DNA from: Cristatella mucedo
Taxonomy: Eukaryota > Bryozoa > Phylactolaemata > Cristatellidae
Length of the DNA stretch: 64,000 bases
Direction: 5' to 3'
Assembly (NCBI GenBank): GCA_009760855.2
Contig: WPIO01000333.1
Location: 1 to 64,000 of the forward strand
Positions 59,625-64,000 of this stretch are shown piece after piece. Position 1 is the first letter of the stretch; each line of letters opens with the position of its first letter. The notes below the pieces were generated by a model. The model ran no database searches. It saw only the letters and a program-made list of their open reading frames with translations, and had not been told where the DNA came from. A program made the position numbers and the translations under genes.

Positions 59625-60288
59625 CATGTGTGCGAGTTCGTGTTCGTATGCACGTGCTGTGTGTGTGTGTGTGTGCGCGTGCGTGCGTTCGTTCGTGCGT
59701 GCAATGACCCAATTTTGTTACTTCCTCAACAAAGGCATTCACAGAACGTTAGAGTCCCTATCCTCCTTGAATGGGAGAAAGTGCTGTTTGGTGAGAGGGT
59801 TATTGTAAGTCTGTCTGTGCAGCAGTTGCAACGTTCACGACACACAATTCGAACTGCACAATGCTTCGCTAACAGTAAGTACCTTTATGCACACGCAAGA
59901 AGACCGTTACTGCTCAGGCAGGAACACCGTTACTGCTCAGGCCGGAAGACCGCTACTGCATAGGCACAAAACCGTTAGCAGCAAAAGCTTGGTTTATCAG
60001 ATCCTAGACTGTGAGAACACACTTTCACATTTCCAACTGCTACGTTTGCTCATGGCTGAATATATTTGGCATTTCTTTTTTTCAGCAGTCCTTCCCTTCA
60101 ATTTCTCAGGTACAACAAGGTACAACCCACTGGTCAAACGGTATATTGCTTAAGATTTTACCTGTACGTCAGATCGGTTTGCCTTGATCCCACGCTCAAA
60201 GCCCTTCACTGCCACCTGAACGACCGTCCGGAAGCTCATCGTCTTGCTGCTAGTGCTGCTGCTGCTGTTGCTTGGATTCTGCGGCAGC
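39013..60288 (-). CDS. NCF1-like: PX-SH3-SH3 NADPH oxidase organizer-like gene (p47phox/NOXO1/TKS family), nine exons proposed
   Basis: Spliced gene read on the minus strand. Proposed exons, in transcript order: 60288-60162 (ATG at 60239), 54494-54414, 54227-54146, 47636-47483, 43844-43777, 41560-41423, 39520-39416, 39249-39132 and, less surely, 39037-39013. Each junction is GT-AG and the reading phase carries through all of them, giving about 274 residues to the end of exon 8 and 282 with exon 9. Order: PX (about residues 1-105), linker, SH3-1 (about 140-195), SH3-2 (about 213-end). Family knowledge: p47phox and NOXO1 use PX to reach membranes and tandem SH3 domains to bind p22phox and assemble NOX; TKS proteins are related podosome scaffolds. 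Seen: FPIEAG in PX, as in p47phox; TGDMVDVVDKN and GWWYVR...EGWAPSTYL in SH3-1. Human p47phox is 390 residues, so the autoinhibitory and proline-rich tail is absent or lies in unfound exons. It could equally be a TKS-type protein. Confidence 0.82.
39132..39249 (-). CDS. Organizer-like gene, exon 8: first part of SH3-2
   Basis: Acceptor GACTTTCAG, donor GGAAG/GTATTA, 118 bases, phase 1 in and phase 2 out. Reads GEIFLTTKAYAAQQSDELSF then PCNASIEIMNKIKDGWWIG. It follows p47phox SH3-2 (GEPYVAIKAY ... DEVSL ... VEVI-x-K-x-x-DGWW). The Q-Q-S-D-E RT loop and the Trp pair are present. The intron to exon 7 is only 166 bases. Confidence 0.88.
39416..39520 (-). CDS. Organizer-like gene, exon 7: second half of SH3-1
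   Basis: Acceptor TTGTCACAG, donor TCTG/GTATGC, 105 bases, phase 1 to phase 1. Completes Gly and continues WWYVRVDDQEGWAPSTYLQL. These are the conserved Trp pair, the E-G-W-x-P turn and the P-x-x-Y end of an SH3 domain, so the peptide-binding surface of SH3-1 is complete. The following 14 residues (ANDDYTTEECQCLS) are an acidic inter-SH3 linker. Confidence 0.9.
39590..40865 (-). mobile_element. LINE family A, RT core to 3' tail
   Basis: Reverse-strand text reaches further upstream than other A copies: VLLDILAAFDSVDHQVLIKH (40.77 kb, the AFDTVDH motif), CSVLGPLLFTIY (40.56), WMEANFLKFNDTKTSLLAMG (40.36), VHAFVTPRL (40.10), then the C-terminus. The hairpin tail with AATAATAATAAA is at 39.59-39.68 kb. 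The ADD site is decayed to a FSDDTQLYL-like form. Lies in intron 6, in sense with the gene. Confidence 0.72.
40960..41097 (+). mobile_element. LINE family A, tail only
   Basis: CCATTCGATCATGCTTCCTTA, then a near-consensus hairpin tail (AAAGTGCCTAGAAAGAGATT, GAGGGCGCTATATC) and an ATT-rich end. 5'-truncated copy next to the reverse-oriented A copy at 39.59-40.87 kb. Confidence 0.6.
41423..41560 (-). CDS. Organizer-like gene, exon 6: first half of SH3-1
   Basis: Acceptor CTTTTGCAG, donor AATG/GTAATG, 138 bases, phase 1 to phase 1. The text SGPLPLETYIVAASY then KSKGKGEVTLNTGDMVDVVD follows p47phox SH3-1 (TGP-x(2)-L-x-TY ... S-E-x-x-L-x-TGD-V-V-E-V-V-E-K). The RT-loop acidic patch is reduced to a single Glu, with KGKG in front. 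The exon stops at the Asn-Gly just before the Trp-Trp of the domain, the same split point as in TKS genes. Confidence 0.88.
42185..43115 (+). mobile_element. LINE family A, RT C-terminal half and 3' tail
   Basis: Same content as the 2.24 kb copy and better kept: SARNLGVIFQSDLSLDDHIS at 42.25 kb, LVQNSAARLVCHERRSCHIT at 42.48, SYAPKAWNSLPTCVRTSPDL at 42.76. The tail hairpin and (ATT)n end at 43.11 kb. It lies in intron 5 of the organizer-like gene, in antisense orientation. Confidence 0.78.
43218..43560 (+). repeat. (GA)n / (GACA)n purine-rich array
   Basis: Second array of the same make-up, in intron 5 of the organizer-like gene about 220 bases downstream of exon 5 in the gene's direction. 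On the gene's own strand it is pyrimidine-rich. Confidence 0.95.
43777..43844 (-). CDS. Organizer-like gene, exon 5: PX-SH3 linker
   Basis: A 68-base exon with acceptor ATTTTAACAG and donor GCTA/GTAAGT. In the phase set by exon 4 it reads SSATLAGQAQNDNGRQAKET, a polar, low-complexity linker with no domain. It has no homology signal of its own. Support comes from the splice sites and from fitting phase 2 in, phase 1 out, between exons 4 and 6. Another frame is also open, so the peptide rests on the exon 4 donor. Confidence 0.6.
44230..45790. other. Intron 4 DNA without other recognisable content
   Basis: Apart from the coiled-coil-like broken frame listed separately, no gene or known repeat is seen. 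A family-B tail trace follows at 45.80-45.98 kb (plus). Confidence 0.45.
44920..45105 (+). pseudogene. Coiled-coil-like broken reading frame
   Basis: MLLEQLDAISALQTKT ends in TGA, and the next frame continues RKLELLATLIADLSAGGMNN ... RASRRFVVKRLTAVMA. The Leu/Ile/Ala spacing suggests one helical protein broken by a one-base shift, as in a transposon gag or ORF1 remnant. No family recognised. Confidence 0.22.
46185..46335 (+). repeat. (GT)n microsatellite
   Basis: About 55 bases of pure GT, then GT with CA and CGTGC interruptions. Confidence 0.95.
46420..46560 (+). repeat. Dispersed unit with acceptor and start codon, copy 2
   Basis: GCTGTTGCCGTCGGTCTTGAC, ATTCCTTTGTTTACAG, then ATGGCTGCTTCAGCAGCAGC opening MAASAAATDDGGSTLAARIR, followed by a possible donor AAA/GTTAGT. 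About three quarters of the bases agree with copy 1. It may be a first exon and its copy, or a repeat that only resembles one. Confidence 0.4.
46588..46735 (-). mobile_element. tRNA-derived SINE, family C
   Basis: Reversed copy: CAATAAAGGATCGCCCACTG, then GATTCGAACCAACGACCTCG (B box on the minus strand) and CTCCTGGGCTATCACGGCCC (head). Confidence 0.6.
47193..47372 (+). repeat. Duplicated 180-bp segment, copy 1
   Basis: Shares AAAAGCCCTGA-x-GGTGAT, GGAAGCAATAGAAA-GGCC, AAGCTGATTGAAGGCA-CAGCCA and CATTGCAGC with 48.51-48.69 kb, in the same orientation 1.3 kb apart. It lies next to SINE E copies and just downstream of organizer exon 4 in the gene's direction. Confidence 0.55.
47483..47636 (-). 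CDS. Organizer-like gene, exon 4: second half of PX
   Basis: Acceptor TTTTCTTCCAG, 154 bases, enters at phase 1 and leaves at phase 2. It begins by completing GAT (Asp) from exon 3. The text ...LPAQALANVALYFERLLRLD then RKIATYKELVTFVTLTPTD follows the spacing of Y-C-x(2)-L-x(2)-LP-x-KI-x(2)-C-x(3)-FF-x-x-RP-x-D at the end of PX domains. The donor CCAAG/GTCTGC is weak and is the least certain junction of exons 1-8. If it were not used the frame would close after about 12 more codons. The preceding intron is about 6.5 kb and holds the Polinton relic. Confidence 0.7.
48510..48690 (+). repeat. Duplicated 180-bp segment, copy 2
   Basis: Partner of the 47.19 kb copy. No coding potential in common frames, so probably part of a dispersed repeat rather than an exon duplication. 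Confidence 0.55.
49000..49140 (+). mobile_element. tRNA-like SINE, family E
   Basis: TTGGTCTAGTGGTGAGTGCC resembles the A-box arm of a tRNA. The body (GGGGACGGCATGGC, GTTGGCTTTCAAGG) matches blocks at 47.04-47.18 kb (plus) and 48.72-48.86 kb (minus), which share GACCCCGAGTCC and TCCTGCTGGTGGCA. Confidence 0.4.
49205..49345 (+). repeat. (AT)n then (GT)n array
   Basis: AT repeats, a TATAATATAT stretch, then about 35 bases of GT. Confidence 0.95.
50150..50870 (-). mobile_element. LINE family A, C-terminus and 3' tail
   Basis: Reverse-strand frame of about 130 codons: QNSAARLVCRERRSCHITPL, LHWLPVKQRIDFKVLLLTFR, SYAPKAWNSLPTCIRTSPDL, with only small breaks. The (ATT)n and hairpin tail are at 50.15-50.23 kb. 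It is the most intact LINE C-terminus in the window. Lies in intron 3, in sense with the gene. Confidence 0.78.
50885..51045 (-). mobile_element. SINE family D with a LINE A-like tail
   Basis: On the minus strand: a tRNA-like head (TTAACCACTGGACC and CTCGAGCC on the plus strand) and a 3' tail whose reverse, ATCCAAGAGAACTTAATCTC, is the LINE A hairpin. Other copies: 4.50-4.67, 5.47-5.55 (tail only) and 18.47-18.56 kb (head only). Confidence 0.55.
51200..52310 (+). pseudogene. Relic of Maverick/Polinton protein-primed DNA polymerase B
   Basis: Frames on the plus strand, broken by stops and shifts, follow the order of Polinton PolB. TYKRAGEIWKPIGFKALD (about 51.23 kb) matches the region before the DVLLLADVF helix. 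NGIWLFTEES (51.46) matches the segment before the polymerase core. YDQDHNKPNVF (51.55) and WVDGTCLEDHAMTMPQPTSE (51.59) match the D-x-N-x-L-Y-G-x-A-M-x-Q-x-LP motif, with key residues altered. GYSLEV and DLHDL (51.71-51.76) match the GYxLEVDLEYP/LHDLH turn. DTDSL (51.99) is the family-B catalytic motif. IGILKGG...ALLRPKL (52.10-52.21) matches the segment that follows it. The gap between LHDL and DTDSL is far shorter than in intact PolB, so an internal deletion is likely. Polintons are large self-synthesising DNA transposons related to viruses. No capsid, integrase or terminal repeat was seen nearby. Confidence 0.75.
52320..54140. other. Intron 3 DNA downstream of the polymerase relic
   Basis: AT-rich, with no frame that continues the Polinton relic and no terminal repeat found. 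Confidence 0.4.
54146..54227 (-). CDS. Organizer-like gene, exon 3: PX alpha-1 and loop
   Basis: Acceptor GTTTTCAG, donor GATG/GTGAGC, 82 bases, enters at phase 0 and leaves at phase 1. It reads VKLVEAFPIEAGKVSIKDKV then LPDFAAD. FPIEAG is identical to p47phox; K/N-x-(I/V)-(I/L)-P is the family pattern before the proline-rich loop. The loop that is usually LPxxPxK reads LPDFAAD, so the PxxP motif of the p47phox PX domain is missing. Confidence 0.85.
54414..54494 (-). CDS. Organizer-like gene, exon 2: PX core strand
   Basis: An 81-base exon with acceptor TTTTTCAG and donor CAT/GTAAGT, phase 0 at both ends, 27 codons. It reads LYVLQVSWSDGTKYIIYR and then SYAEIFSMH. The pattern YV-x(4)-W-x-DG-x-K-Y-x-I-Y-R is that of PX domains of p40phox, p47phox and TKS proteins, and the exon edges match the TKS5 exon edges as I recall them. 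The usual Arg-Arg pair reads Arg-Ser here. The intron to exon 1 is about 5.7 kb and that to exon 3 is 186 bases. Confidence 0.85.
54858..54976 (+). ncRNA. Long near-perfect hairpin (miRNA-precursor-like or palindromic repeat)
   Basis: Bases 54871-54907 and 54916-54955 are reverse complements except for one 3-base bulge and two mismatches, around an 8-base loop (TCCAGCTT). Outer flanks (GGCAAGGGCAGA against CCTGCCTCATCATGCC) can extend the stem with bulges. The arms contain AGCAGCAGCCACTGCTACCC. It lies in intron 1 of the organizer-like gene, 364 bases before exon 2, and can fold from either strand. It could be a microRNA or hairpin-RNA precursor, or a small palindromic transposon. Confidence 0.6.
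55372..55515 (-). mobile_element. tRNA-derived SINE, family C
   Basis: Reversed copy with the same landmarks: GGCAATAAAGGATCGCCCAC, ACTCGAACCCACGACCTTGG, CTCCTGGGCTATCTGTGGCC. Lies in intron 1 of the organizer-like gene. Confidence 0.6.
55802..57039 (-). mobile_element. pogo/Tigger-like DNA transposon remnant inserted in a LINE
   Basis: Ends are inverted: CCTTATTTTACCG at the left and CTATATTTTACC (reverse complement) at the right, flanked by TA on both sides (55800-55801 and 57040-57041). Near both ends are the TATAAGCCCCC blocks typical of pogo-type ends. On the minus strand at 55.8-56.2 kb a frame keeps an acidic tail (GAEDSDSDMS and Glu/Asp-rich runs) like the C-terminus of Tigger transposases, but no catalytic DDE core is visible. 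A family-B LINE end lies inside it at 56.53-56.80 kb. Confidence 0.7.
56531..56800 (-). mobile_element. LINE family B 3' end nested in the pogo-like element
   Basis: Starts with (ATGTA)n, which is the reverse of the family-B (TTACA)n tail, then GGGTGTTACGCAGGAGAG and the rest of the reverse-complemented end up to GTTATCGTTGCGTAA. It is 5'-truncated in the LINE manner. It sits inside the pogo-like element, which itself sits inside another family-B copy. Confidence 0.7.
58143..58449 (+). mobile_element. Solo LTR with 5-bp target duplication
   Basis: A 307-base block begins TGTGGTTTCG and ends ACTACA, that is TG...CA. It is flanked on both sides by ATCGC (58138-58142 and 58450-58454). It contains AATAAA at 58385 followed by a GT-rich stretch, as in an LTR polyadenylation region. 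It splits LINE B coding text. No internal retrotransposon genes flank it, so it is a solo LTR left by recombination. Probably Gypsy-like by its 5-bp duplication. Confidence 0.75.
58722..58798 (+). mobile_element. Bare LINE A tail insertion (77 bp)
   Basis: Only GATGTAAAGCGCCTAGAGAG, the rest of the hairpin and (ATT)n are present, embedded in family-B text. An extreme 5' truncation: target-primed reverse transcription copied just the recognition tail. Confidence 0.65.
58955..59125 (+). mobile_element. tRNA-derived SINE, family C
   Basis: Head with an A-box-like TGGCACACTAGG and a B-box-like GGTTTGAGTCC, and CACGACCTCGG/CCGAGGTCGTG forming an 11-base palindrome. The body has GGCGATTCTTTATCGCCACTG and GGCGGTGGTGATAGCC. 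Inserted in LINE B text. Confidence 0.6.
59533..59690 (+). repeat. (CT)n then (GT)n array
   Basis: CT for about 75 bases turning into interrupted GT, in the region just 3' of a LINE B end. Confidence 0.95.
59745..60112. repeat. A-B LINE composite, copy 1
   Basis: Minus-oriented A-type text (GTGAGAGGGTTATTGTAAGTC, GCAACGTTCACGACACACAA) is followed by plus-oriented B text (AGCAAAAGCTTGGTTTATCAG, ATCCTAGACTGTGAG). The same joint occurs at 61.48-61.80 kb, so the composite was formed once and then copied. It holds three near-repeats of AGACCGTTACTGCTCAGGC. It ends 50 bases from the donor of organizer exon 1. Confidence 0.6.
60162..60288 (-). CDS. Organizer-like gene, exon 1: start codon and first PX strand
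   Basis: Acceptor TTTTACAG before 60288 and donor CAG/GTAAAA after 60162. The first ATG is at 60239-60237 and gives 26 codons, MSFRTVVQVAVKGFERG..., ending exactly on a codon boundary. It lines up with the start of p47phox and of TKS4, in particular the G-F-E-R/K step. The 49 bases between acceptor and ATG are CAG-rich and would be 5' untranslated sequence, so at least one non-coding upstream exon is expected. The exon lies between two copies of a LINE composite (59.75-60.11 and 61.48-61.80 kb). Confidence 0.75.
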
Positions 60289-60826
60289 CTGTAAAAGCAA
60301 TATAGATTCAAATGCCAAAATGTAAGGAGCACATCCATTGCAGGACCCCTAACAGTTAGTCTCAACTGCAATGAGCCTTATTGTTGGCAGCTCGAGCAGA
60401 CAACGACAAAAATGGGTTATTTGTCCATCATGCCCTTGAGAATTAAACCTGATGTAAATCCCAAATCAGTTGCACGAACCGCTAGCCAGCTCTGGAATCA
60501 ACTTGCTGCTCTGCCATTCAGCCGCCTAGCAAGTGGTGCTAGTTCACACATCCTGCTGCAGTAGTTAGCCGGAGGACATCAGCGCTCATCGATCCCAACA
60601 ACAGAACTCCGACATTAGCCTGTGATTCCCTTGCAATTTGGTTGCCAAAAAACCTATTATGTGCCAACAGTTACCCCTCAAAGTGATTGCTTTAAGATAG
60701 CAAAAATGTAGCTAAATTTCACTATTAGGGAAGAGACTTCATTGGCCCTCGTGGTCAGGAGTTGCAAAGTCGAACTTTTAACTTGACAATTTAAGGCCTG
60801 TCATGTATAGGCTCCTGCGTATCTAC

Positions 60827-60924
60827 CTGAACTGCTACAGGTGTTATAGTTTCCTCATATGTCGTAGCTAGGATGGCTTCCTCATCTTCTTGGGCAACAC
60901 AGCTAACTAGACAGCATTCGTTGG
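60827..60924 (-). CDS. Exon-like open frame upstream of organizer exon 1
   Basis: A 98-base stretch with acceptor TTATTTTAAG and good donor CAG/GTAGAT stays open in one frame: NECCLVSCVAQEDEEAILAT, then TYEETITPVAVQ. Joined straight to organizer exon 1 it meets a stop, so it would have to be 5' untranslated there or belong to another transcript. No family recognised. Confidence 0.28.
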
Positions 60925-60969
60925 CTTAAAATAAAAAACATGTATGTAGCACACTAATTAGGTTCAGCT

Positions 60970-61115
60970 GATTCAACGGACTCATTCATATAGAAATAAA
61001 GAAGCCTTAGCGGCAATCACTCCTTGCAGTAGCAATATAGAATTGTCAGAAGCAGGGGTCGAACCCACGACCTGGGTCGAGACTTGAAGTACCCCCTAGG
61101 CTAAGACATGGCACG
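60970..61115 (-). mobile_element. tRNA-derived SINE, family C
   Basis: Reversed copy: GAAGCCTTAGCGGCAATCAC, GGTCGAACCCACGACCTGGG, CCCCCTAGGCTAAGACATGG. More decayed in the body than the copies at 46.6 and 55.4 kb. Confidence 0.5.
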
Positions 61116-61124
61116 AAGAGAAAT

Positions 61125-61600
61125 AAATCTCTTTCTATACACTTTACATATGACGCAAGTGAAGCACGTCAATTGATAAGTGAAACCATGCACACTTTCA
61201 GCAAGCATAAACACATAAAAGAAAATTCAGACAGATGTCGGAAAATGCTGAGAAACTAGAGGGTTTTTAGCTTTTTTTAATGTAACCAATGTCGTAATGT
61301 CTGTCGGTAGTGGCTTGCAGGCTTTGGGAGCATACGAACTGAATACACGTTCTCCAAGAGGCTTGAGATTAGTTCGTAGCATAGCTAATACAACAGTCAT
61401 AGAAGCAGCTGGTGAGATAAGGAGCTTTTCAGATAGGTAAGCCAGAGCAACAGAATAGGGGACCTACAAGTGAGTGACAGAACGTTGGAGTCCGTGTCCT
61501 GTTGATGGGAAGGAAGTGCCGTTTGGTGAGAGGGTTATTGTAAGTCTGTGGGTGTAGCAGTTGCAACGCTCACGACAGACAAGTCGAGCTGCACAGTTCT
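61125..61600 (-). mobile_element. LINE family A, 3' part, decayed
   Basis: Tail text TAAATCTCTTTCTATACACTT (reversed) at 61.13 kb; GGCTTTGGGAGCATACGAAC (SYAPKA segment) at 61.32; CAACGCTCACGACAGACAAG at 61.57. It continues directly into a plus-strand family-B piece to form the composite described below. Confidence 0.55.
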
Positions 61601-61802
61601 TCACTAACTGTAAATGCCTTTATGCACAAACGAGAAGACTGTTACTGCACAGGCATGAAGACCGTTGGCAGCAGAAGCTTGGCTCAGCAGGTCCTGGACT
61701 GTGAGAACACTTTCACAATTCCATCTGCTACGCTTTATCACTGCTGACTATATTTGGCATGTCTTTTTTTCAGTAGATCCTCCCTTCAATTTTCCACTTA
61801 TC
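61481..61802. repeat. A-B LINE composite, copy 2
   Basis: Partner of the 59.75 kb copy with the same order of A and B pieces (GTGAGAGGGTTATTGTAAGTC ... AGAAGCTTGGCTCAGCAGG ... TATATTTGGCATGTCTTTTT). Direct orientation, 1.7 kb apart. Confidence 0.6.
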
Positions 61803-62340
61803 ATAACGTCGACTGCTTTCCAGTTTCAGCTATACTCTGTCCTCTGGCTTAGTCGAGTGAGCTATACACATCAAGGCACTTTAGTGAGTTATATACACGA
61901 CCAAAAGTCACTTAAACTATCACTCGGAAATAGCCACTCATTTCCCTTTGTTTCTTTTGAATTATAGTGCACACGAGCTAGATTTTGTTACAGCAAGAGC
62001 AGGTGATCGTGCTCTCTTAGCGGCAGCTTGCCAAGCAAGCTTTTACCTCGGTGCCACTCAGTGCCCTAACTGGGGGAGGGAAAAGCATGTGGGCATTCGT
62101 GAGGCTCCAGTCTGCACCCTCTGCCTTTCTACTGTGACCCTAGGAAAGATACATTTAAATATATAAGAACAGTCAGTATTTAATTAAAAATTAATTTTTT
62201 GAGTGTAAAAACCATTTGAATGAGATAAAAATTGTCAAATTTCTGATAGCCAGAGAGAGCACATTCTAAAATCCAAACCTAGACTTTGCAACGACTAAGA
62301 TTAGCTGGATTAATTTGCAGGAGTGGGTCAGCATTCCAAG

Positions 62341-62571
62341 CTAGTCATGGTTTATACCTTCTGGACCACCTTCTTCGAACCTATCTTCTTTCAAGAGGGC
62401 GTTCAACCAGGTGTGGTTCGTAATAGGCAAAGCTGTGCAAATTAGCACCGGCTTAAAGTTGGCTCGAATACGATACAAGTTCACACGAGATAGCATGGAA
62501 CGTTTGATAATGTAAACACGGCTTTCAATAGCTTGCCACTTAAGTAAGAGACGTGATGGTACATCGCACAT
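62341..62571 (-). CDS. Unidentified 76-codon reading frame
   Basis: Open frame starting ATG TGC GAT on the minus strand, 22 bases after a fair acceptor (CCTCTGTTCTAG). Contains NFKPVLICTALPITNHTWLN and ends shortly after a usable donor (CAGAAG/GTATAA) inside the frame. Composition is protein-like and no repeat seen elsewhere in the window overlaps it. No family recognised. It may be an exon of a gene lying upstream of the organizer-like gene. Confidence 0.25.
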   Translation of the reverse strand: MCDVPSRLLLKWQAIESRVYIIKRSMLSRVNLYRIRANFKPVLICTALPITNHTWLNALLKEDRFEEGGPEGINHD

Positions 62572-62599
62572 GCTGACTCACTAAATGCTAGAACAGAGG

Positions 62600-64000
62600 T
62601 TGAAGAAACGGGTGAGAGAAGGCAACTTTTTAGATCCGAACATAAAAAGGCAGCTAAATAAATGAAGTTGAGGGAGTGCGATTGAGCAGAGCTCCCTCAC
62701 ACGGAGAATAGGACCGAATTATGGTTACCTACAATTCTACTAAAACTAAAATCTTTGCTAATTGATCAGCCGTCGATGCTCTTGCGGAAGCTCTCCCCAA
62801 CCTTGGACGATGCATCAGGTTTATTAACTGGCAAGGGCTCAGCAGGAAAAAAAATGTTGAAGCTGAAAGATTAACTGGTAGATTGACAGCACTCTCTCAG
62901 ACAGCCAAAACACCGAGCTTCCTAATTACTGCTCCTGAACTTTCCTAATCTAGATGCTCGTTTGTTTTGAGTTAGCGATGGAGATAAATTCCATCCTGTA
63001 GGACAATATAGATATGCTCAAGCAGGTGTCGGCAAGTCATGTGCATACACAGTAAGAGCCGAAGCAGAGTCTGAGATCCTAAAAGAGAGGCAGCATCGCC
63101 CACTTAGAAGCAGATGCCACGGTGTGGCATCTGCTTACATTTGCAGCCGAGCAACAAAGAAAGAGCTCAGGAGAATGCCGCATGAGAGTGTTTGCTCATC
63201 CACGTGTGAGAGTGTTTGAACATCCCACGGCACATTGCAATCAGCAGGAGCTTACATGAAACTTCCTGCTTTAGGCCGTGTTGGTTCGTGTGGGCAAGTA
63301 ATTGCTTTGCATCATTTTGCCAGTAGACATTGCTCCTGGAATTTGAATTTCTCTCTCAGAAAAACGAAGCTTCGTCCTGAATGTTACGAGTGATGCAGTT
63401 CAATAATTCATCAATTGATCTCTTTGACAATCAGACCTTTATTGCTTACACATACAGTTACATAGCTAGGGCATATCTAATTTTCATAGCTCTTTTGTCA
63501 CTAGGTATTAGCGTTCGATGGGCAGGTCAGCAACTATAAATCTGCCAACTCCTGCCTACCGGTCAGCTAGACATAGAACACCAAGTGATAGATCATGAGC
63601 AGACACAGCTGCTGTTGTCACTTTGGTAATCAGTTCTTAAGCGACCAGTAATCTCCTCGGGTGATTCATCAGTTACCCATCTTCGGTTGACACAAGATGT
63701 AGGAGCAGCATTGCCAATACTGAAAAGATATGGGGCAATGCACCAAAAGCTGCCTAAGCTTTTAGTGCCCTGTAGAAAACTCTCTGGCATAACGCTGACA
63801 TAGACTTTGTGGAGTAACAGACGGAGACACGTTTCAGCACTCGGCTTTCGAGTCAGCTCAGCAGGAAGATGGAAAGATAACGGCTTTTCTAATACCTACC
63901 GGTTGATAAGGCCTCAGAATATTTACTAACCAATTTTGGAGACCAACTGGCCGTGCCACGAGCATGCCTCATCTAGTATACGACGGCCATGAACAAATTT
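62600..64000. other. No recognisable gene; LINE B tail trace
   Basis: A family-B tail trace lies at 63.73-63.83 kb on the plus strand (TGTAGAAAACTCTCTGGCATA, GGAGTAACAGACGGAGACAC). A short inverted repeat (CATCTGCTT/AAGCAGATG) is at about 63.1 kb. Confidence 0.45.

Overview
This is a gene-poor stretch of animal nuclear DNA. The signs are one intron-split gene with GT-AG junctions, many decayed copies of non-LTR retrotransposons of the CR1/L2/Rex1 kind, tRNA-derived SINEs, pogo-like and other terminal-inverted-repeat elements, a solo LTR, a Maverick/Polinton relic, and long CT, AT, GT and GA microsatellites. The repeat types suit a marine or freshwater invertebrate. The phylum cannot be fixed from the sequence. 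There is no sign of a bacterial or plasmid backbone, no CRISPR array and no rRNA.

The one gene that can be assembled lies on the minus strand from about 60.29 kb down to about 39.01 kb. Eight exons join with matching intron phases and spell a PX domain, a complete SH3 domain and most of a second SH3 domain. That is the layout of the NADPH oxidase organizer p47phox (NCF1/NOXO1) and of the related TKS scaffolds (SH3PXD2). The arginines expected in the PX phosphoinositide pocket look replaced. The second SH3 domain ends either at a tiny, early-stopping ninth exon or in an exon not found. A separate terminal-exon-like reading frame lies on the same strand at 32.03-32.21 kb, and two exon-like frames lie upstream at 60.83-60.92 and 62.34-62.57 kb.

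Layout: 0-22 kb is the richer part in G+C, with two GC-rich islands (11.27-12.56 and 17.33-18.11 kb), several LINE copies (the longest at 14.6-17.2 kb), and most of the large CT/AT/CTGT arrays. 22-39 kb is AT-richer and holds two short inverted-repeat transposons (24.70-25.29 and 33.99-34.53 kb), LINE relics and long stretches with nothing recognisable. 39-60 kb holds the organizer gene. Its introns carry further LINEs and SINEs, the Polinton DNA polymerase B relic (51.2-52.3 kb), a long near-perfect hairpin (54.86-54.98 kb), and a three-layer nested insertion at 55.55-57.29 kb. 57.4-59.3 kb is a LINE copy hit by a solo LTR with an exact 5-bp target duplication, a 77-bp LINE-tail insertion and a SINE. 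59.7-61.8 kb contains two copies of one LINE-LINE composite that flank the first coding exon of the gene.

LINE families are called A and B here. Family A ends in a hairpin (AAGCGCCT ... GGGCGCTT) followed by (ATT)n, and one SINE family carries the same tail, as expected for a SINE moved by its partner LINE. Family B ends with a conserved run through CTCCTGCGTAACACCCACAT, then (TTACA)n. All family names, copy limits and exon calls come from reading the sequence alone.
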